From Planctomycetaceae bacterium (lineage in GTDB: Bacteria > Planctomycetota > Planctomycetia > Pirellulales > Pirellulaceae), in contig JAIYDQ010000307.1 of assembly GCA_027487375.1 (NCBI GenBank), positions 1 to 48,433 of the forward strand: 48,433 nt of DNA. Reading direction: 5' to 3'. Numbering within the stretch: the first letter of the stretch is position 1; each line of letters opens with the position of its first letter. Made by a program: the position numbers and the translations under genes. Below are positions 45,276-48,433 of this stretch, piece by piece. The notes under the pieces were generated by a model that saw only the letters and a list, made by a program, of their open reading frames with translations, was not told the DNA's origin and ran no database searches.

Positions 45276-46400
45276 CTAAAGCTTTCGATCATAAACACGA
45301 TAGGTTTTGATCAGCTCTGCTCCGGCCCTTTCGAGTGAACCTCGCGAAAGGTGGTTGCTTTCCAAGACCCACGAGAATTCACATTCATGGATGCCTCGCG
45401 CAACCACGTCAGGCATCATGTGATCGAGTGCGACAAGCCCCAGTCCCCAACGTTGGAACTCAGGAAGGATATTGTTGCTCATCAATCGAACGCGTTTGAT
45501 ACTCTTGCGACCAAAGAGAAGCTTCAAAAAGCCGAACGGAAAAAGCCTTCCATCGATTTGCTTGATCAAAGGATTAAAGTCCAGCAAGCCGAGTGCGATT
45601 CCAACCGGTTTGTTGTCGACTTCAATAATGGTGGTGCAATCAGGATCGATCAATAACTTCATCGAGCCTGCGATATGCTGAGCTTCAGCAGGTGACAAAG
45701 GCACGAATCCCCAAGTGGATACAAGCGCCTTGTTATAGATCTCAACAAATAGAGCAGCTTCTTTGCCAAGTTTGTTTTTGTCAGCTTTACGAAGGTTGAG
45801 ATTAAAACGCCGTTTGACTTCTTCGATCACAAAATAGAACTTTGGGTTCAGGTCTTTGATGTTCGCCAATCTGCCTTCAAACGCATACAGATCTTGGGTT
45901 TTCTCGAATCCATATTCCTCGATCAGTTTCTCGTAATACGGCCAGTTGTAAGTCATCATGAACGATGGCGGCGTATCGAAGCCTTTGACTAAACAACCCA
46001 ATTCGTAGTTCAAGGATGGATTGCACGGTCCACGTACGTCGGTCATCCCTTCACTGCGAAGATAGTCTGCCGCAGCGTCGAATAGCAATCGAGCCGCCTC
46101 GGAATCGTCCTCGCAGTCAAAGAAGCCAAAGAAGCCTCTTTTCTCTTCATAACGTTCGTTATGACCGTAGTTAACGATCGCAGCAATTCGCCCAACCGTA
46201 AGACCGTCACGAAGCACTATAAACGTTCGAACTTTATTACGTTCGTAGAACGGGTGCTTCTTGAAACCGACTAGTTCTTGTTGATTGCTTCGAAGCGGTG
46301 GAATCCAGTTGGGGTCGCCTTTGTAGAGCCGCCATATCAACTCCATGAACTCGCGTTTTTGACTTCGAGTTGTAACGACCTGGATTTCATATTTTGGCAT
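45276..46400 (-). CDS. GNAT-like acyltransferase domain protein (YghO-like)
   Basis: A cytoplasmic protein of 374 residues with no signal peptide. The N-terminal part (SQKREFMELIWRLYKGDPNWIPPLRSNQQEL, then FYERNKVRTFIVLRDGLTVGRIAAIVNYGHNE, and GFFGFFDCEDDSEAARLLFDAAADYLRSEGMTDVRGPCNPS) is a GNAT-like fold seen in the YghO-type family. The C-terminal half has a second GNAT-like part ending EFQRWGLGLVALDHMMPDVVARGIHECEFSWVLESNHLSRGSLERAGAELIKTYRVY. An acyl transfer reaction is likely, but the acceptor is unknown. It is followed on the same strand by the repeats at 44933-45259 and lies 56 bp downstream of the valS stop, so it may be co-transcribed with valS. Confidence 0.82.
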   Translation of the reverse strand: MPKYEIQVVTTRSQKREFMELIWRLYKGDPNWIPPLRSNQQELVGFKKHPFYERNKVRTFIVLRDGLTVGRIAAIVNYGHNERYEEKRGFFGFFDCEDDSEAARLLFDAAADYLRSEGMTDVRGPCNPSLNYELGCLVKGFDTPPSFMMTYNWPYYEKLIEEYGFEKTQDLYAFEGRLANIKDLNPKFYFVIEEVKRRFNLNLRKADKNKLGKEAALFVEIYNKALVSTWGFVPLSPAEAQHIAGSMKLLIDPDCTTIIEVDNKPVGIALGLLDFNPLIKQIDGRLFPFGFLKLLFGRKSIKRVRLMSNNILPEFQRWGLGLVALDHMMPDVVARGIHECEFSWVLESNHLSRGSLERAGAELIKTYRVYDRKL

Positions 46401-46456
46401 GCAATATTACTTCTAGCTGAAAAACACTCTGCAAATAAACGACCGAGTCTCACTAA

Positions 46457-48433
46457 CTACATTGCTCGAAGCTTCTCAAGAGCCGCTTCCGTCGAGACGC
46501 GTTGATTGATTAGTTCATCCAATGACTCTCGTTCTTTCTTGACAACTTCTGCTGGGGCACGTGCTACGAACGACTCGTTCGAAAGCTTACCTTCTTTGGC
46601 TTGGATTTGCTTGATAATGTTTTCCAAGAGCTTCGTATTGCGAGCGATCTCGGCACCGACATCGATAAACTTCCCGAGGTCTACATAGACATCCATGCCT
46701 TCCAGCGGCATATGTGCTTGGACATTCGGAATCGTCGGAGATTCGCTCCACTGGATGACGGTCGCACCTGCCATCGATTGCAAGAATGGCTGCATCGGTG
46801 CAAGCAGTTTTTCTGTCGCCGCATCGCAACGGACGTAGCACTCGAGCGACTCTTTGGGAGCAATATTTTGTCGCGATCGAATCTCACGAATCGCTCCGAG
46901 CAGAGCTGTGAATTGGGCGAACTGATTTTCGATTTGCGGTTGAACATGCGACTTGATAGCGGTCGGCCAATCGGACAGCATGATCCACTTCGAATCGCCG
47001 TTAACAGCATTCTTCGCAGTACGTTTCGGAAGTACTTCTGCCATATGTTGCCAGATGGCTTCTGTGACGAAAGGCACAATCGGATGCAGCAAACGCAACA
47101 TCGAATCAAGAACAAAACGCAAAACACTTTGTGCAATCGCTCGCGTGTCCGCATTCTGCATTCGCGGCTTTGCAATCTCGACATAGAGACTGCAAAAATC
47201 GTCCCAAGCGAACTCGTAAGCAAAGCGCGCGGCTTCGGCGTATCGATAAGCTTTCAAGCTTTCCGTTACTTGGTCCGTAACCGTCGAAAGTCGTGACAAG
47301 ATCCATTGATCTTCCAGCGGCAAAGATGCGAGCGGAGTCGTGACAACATCAATCTGGCCATCGGCCACCGATTCGAGATTGATCATCGCGAATCGGGATG
47401 CGTTCCAAAGCTTGTTGACAAAGTTTCGAGCGACTTCAAATCGCTCACTGACAACAGGTGCCTTTGGAAGTAGTTTATCAGCGTCGCTCTCGGCCCACTG
47501 CGTTGAAAACTCTTTGCCACATTTGTCGCATTTGATTCTGTGTTTTTGACGATTCTCTTTGGTTTGGTTGACTAAGGCTTCGCAGTGTGGGCACTCGTAC
47601 TGGACGGGCATGCGAACGTCCTGTGTGTCTGTCGCGAGCCAGCACAAACCAAACCGCAGAGCGTCAGGACCAAACTTGTCGATCACATCGATTGGATCTA
47701 CTCCGTTCCCTTTGCTCTTGGACATTGTCTCGCCGTAACCGTCCAGGATCTTCGGATGGATGAAGACTTCGGAGAATGGGATTTGATTTAAGTTGTTCAA
47801 CCCCATCAAAACCATTCGTGCGACCCACAACGTGATGATGTCGCGCGAAGTGATCAGCGTATTGGTTGGATAAAAGTAAGCAAGTTCTTCCGTTTTGTCT
47901 GGCCAACCCAACGTTGAATGAGGCCAAAGAGCCGAGCTAAACCAGGTATCCAAAACATCTTGCTGCCGAACAAGTCCTAGGCTTTCGATCTTTGTTTCTA
48001 GTCCTGGATCTTCATCGCGAATACAAACGTGAATCACGAACGCTGTGGAGTTGCCTTCAGGAATTTCCAAGTGCGATTTGACCAGCCCCGACTTGGATTC
48101 CGATAGCGCAAGAAGTTTCGTTAGCAACCCTTCGGCAGCCGATTGAGTTTCAAAGGACTTGCTCCAAATTGGAATTTGATGGCCCCACCAAAGTTGCCTT
48201 CCAACGGGCCAATCACGCTTTTCGCCGAGCCAATCGAGGTAGCTTTTTGCATAGCGTTCAGGGAAGATTTTCACTTCACCGTTGGTGACTGCATCCATGG
48301 CGGATTGTGCAAGTTTGTCCATACGAACAAACCACTGGTCGGCCAAGTAGGGTTCGATAGGTGTCTTGCTACGATCTGAGTGAGCGAGGTCGATTTCGCG
48401 ATCTTCTGTTTCCGCAAGAAGCCCGAGGGAGTC
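46457..48433 (-). CDS. valS: Valine--tRNA ligase (5' end outside window), with an extra zinc-ribbon insert
   Basis: The frame is open to the window edge, so only the C-terminal 658 residues are present. Visible parts are the WWGHQIPIW motif and RQQDVLDTWFSSALWPHSTLGWP. The class I signature KMSKS appears as TMSKSKGNG, followed by DPIDVIDKFGPDALRF. The anticodon-binding region has NFVNKLWNASRFAMINLE. The C-terminal tRNA-arm coiled coil begins at DVGAEIARNTKLLENIIKQ. Between the KMSKS region and NKLWNAS is an insert of about 45 residues with CPHC and CDKC, a likely zinc ribbon absent from E. coli ValS but present, as I recall, in planctomycete homologues. The HIGH motif and most of the editing domain are outside the window. 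Confidence 0.94.
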   Translation of the reverse strand, partial: DSLGLLAETEDREIDLAHSDRSKTPIEPYLADQWFVRMDKLAQSAMDAVTNGEVKIFPERYAKSYLDWLGEKRDWPVGRQLWWGHQIPIWSKSFETQSAAEGLLTKLLALSESKSGLVKSHLEIPEGNSTAFVIHVCIRDEDPGLETKIESLGLVRQQDVLDTWFSSALWPHSTLGWPDKTEELAYFYPTNTLITSRDIITLWVARMVLMGLNNLNQIPFSEVFIHPKILDGYGETMSKSKGNGVDPIDVIDKFGPDALRFGLCWLATDTQDVRMPVQYECPHCEALVNQTKENRQKHRIKCDKCGKEFSTQWAESDADKLLPKAPVVSERFEVARNFVNKLWNASRFAMINLESVADGQIDVVTTPLASLPLEDQWILSRLSTVTDQVTESLKAYRYAEAARFAYEFAWDDFCSLYVEIAKPRMQNADTRAIAQSVLRFVLDSMLRLLHPIVPFVTEAIWQHMAEVLPKRTAKNAVNGDSKWIMLSDWPTAIKSHVQPQIENQFAQFTALLGAIREIRSRQNIAPKESLECYVRCDAATEKLLAPMQPFLQSMAGATVIQWSESPTIPNVQAHMPLEGMDVYVDLGKFIDVGAEIARNTKLLENIIKQIQAKEGKLSNESFVARAPAEVVKKERESLDELINQRVSTEAALEKLRAM

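Noticed and set aside
46601-47296. 231-codon open frame antisense to valS
   Set aside because: It lies wholly inside conserved valS sequence and has no motif or ribosome site.
1-48433. CRISPR array, tRNA or rRNA genes, prophage or intact insertion sequence
   Set aside because: I looked for regular direct repeats with spacers, cloverleaf ends with CCA, rRNA cores, and transposase, integrase or phage structural motifs, and saw none.

Overview
The window looks like a chromosomal stretch from a planctomycete, most likely of the Pirellulaceae (Rhodopirellula/Blastopirellula-like). The evidence is family content. There is a paired PSCyt1/DUF1549/DUF1553 cytochrome-like protein and a DUF1501 protein. 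There is a 'Pirellula/Verrucomicrobium-type' heme-binding propeller protein, an EF-G of the spirochaete/planctomycete/mitochondrial EF-G1 type, many secreted beta-propeller proteins, and several proteins known to me only from planctomycetes. Base composition looks close to balanced (judged by eye, not computed). I see no rRNA, tRNA, CRISPR array, prophage or intact transposase gene.

Layout. 1-5.3 kb: the 3' part of a membrane glycosyltransferase, then the DUF1549/DUF1553 and DUF1501 pair. 5.3-6.9 kb (minus): flagellar flgI and a rod-binding FlgJ-type gene, whose end overlaps the DUF1501 stop. 7.4-9.2 kb: a Cys-rich lipoprotein and a Wza-type polysaccharide export lipoprotein. 9.3-15.2 kb (minus): EF-G with a clear terminator, then a large secreted Ycf48/BNR-like plus CBM9-like protein. 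15.5-18.5 kb: a secreted protein of unknown function, a PIG-L deacetylase and a Sua5-type tRNA t6A synthase. 18.6-21.7 kb: a membrane-anchored GTPase and a divergent MnmE-like GTPase. 21.9-23.8 kb (minus): a sugar-nucleotide epimerase and a WecG-type glycosyltransferase, separated by one in-frame TAG. 24.0-27.0 kb (minus): a compact operon of a TPR protein, recO, a BamD-like lipoprotein and an LptE-like lipoprotein. 27.1-30.1 kb (minus): an internally duplicated membrane transporter and lpdA. 30.5-36.2 kb (plus): an esterase-like phytase-family protein, xseA and the heme-binding propeller protein. 36.4-40.3 kb (minus): a YVTN-propeller phosphoesterase and a bile-acid:sodium-symporter-family transporter. 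40.7-48.4 kb: a small conserved protein, malQ, a TlpA-like thioredoxin protein, an inositol-monophosphatase-family enzyme, a GNAT-like protein and the 3' part of valS.

Most genes are housekeeping or typical planctomycete envelope functions. Outer-membrane biogenesis is represented by the LptE-like, BamD-like and Wza-like proteins, surface polysaccharide by the glycosyltransferases, epimerase and export protein, and translation by EF-G, ValS and Sua5. The most original signal lies between genes. Three copies of a palindromic MITE-like element each have a 131-bp core flanked by a 4-bp YTAR duplication (TTAA, CTAG, CTAG). One copy has landed in the last codons of the MnmE-like gene. Removing it in silico restores a convergent stop-codon overlap with the next gene. 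Further intergenic palindromes form double hairpins, including one pair with a compensatory base-pair change.
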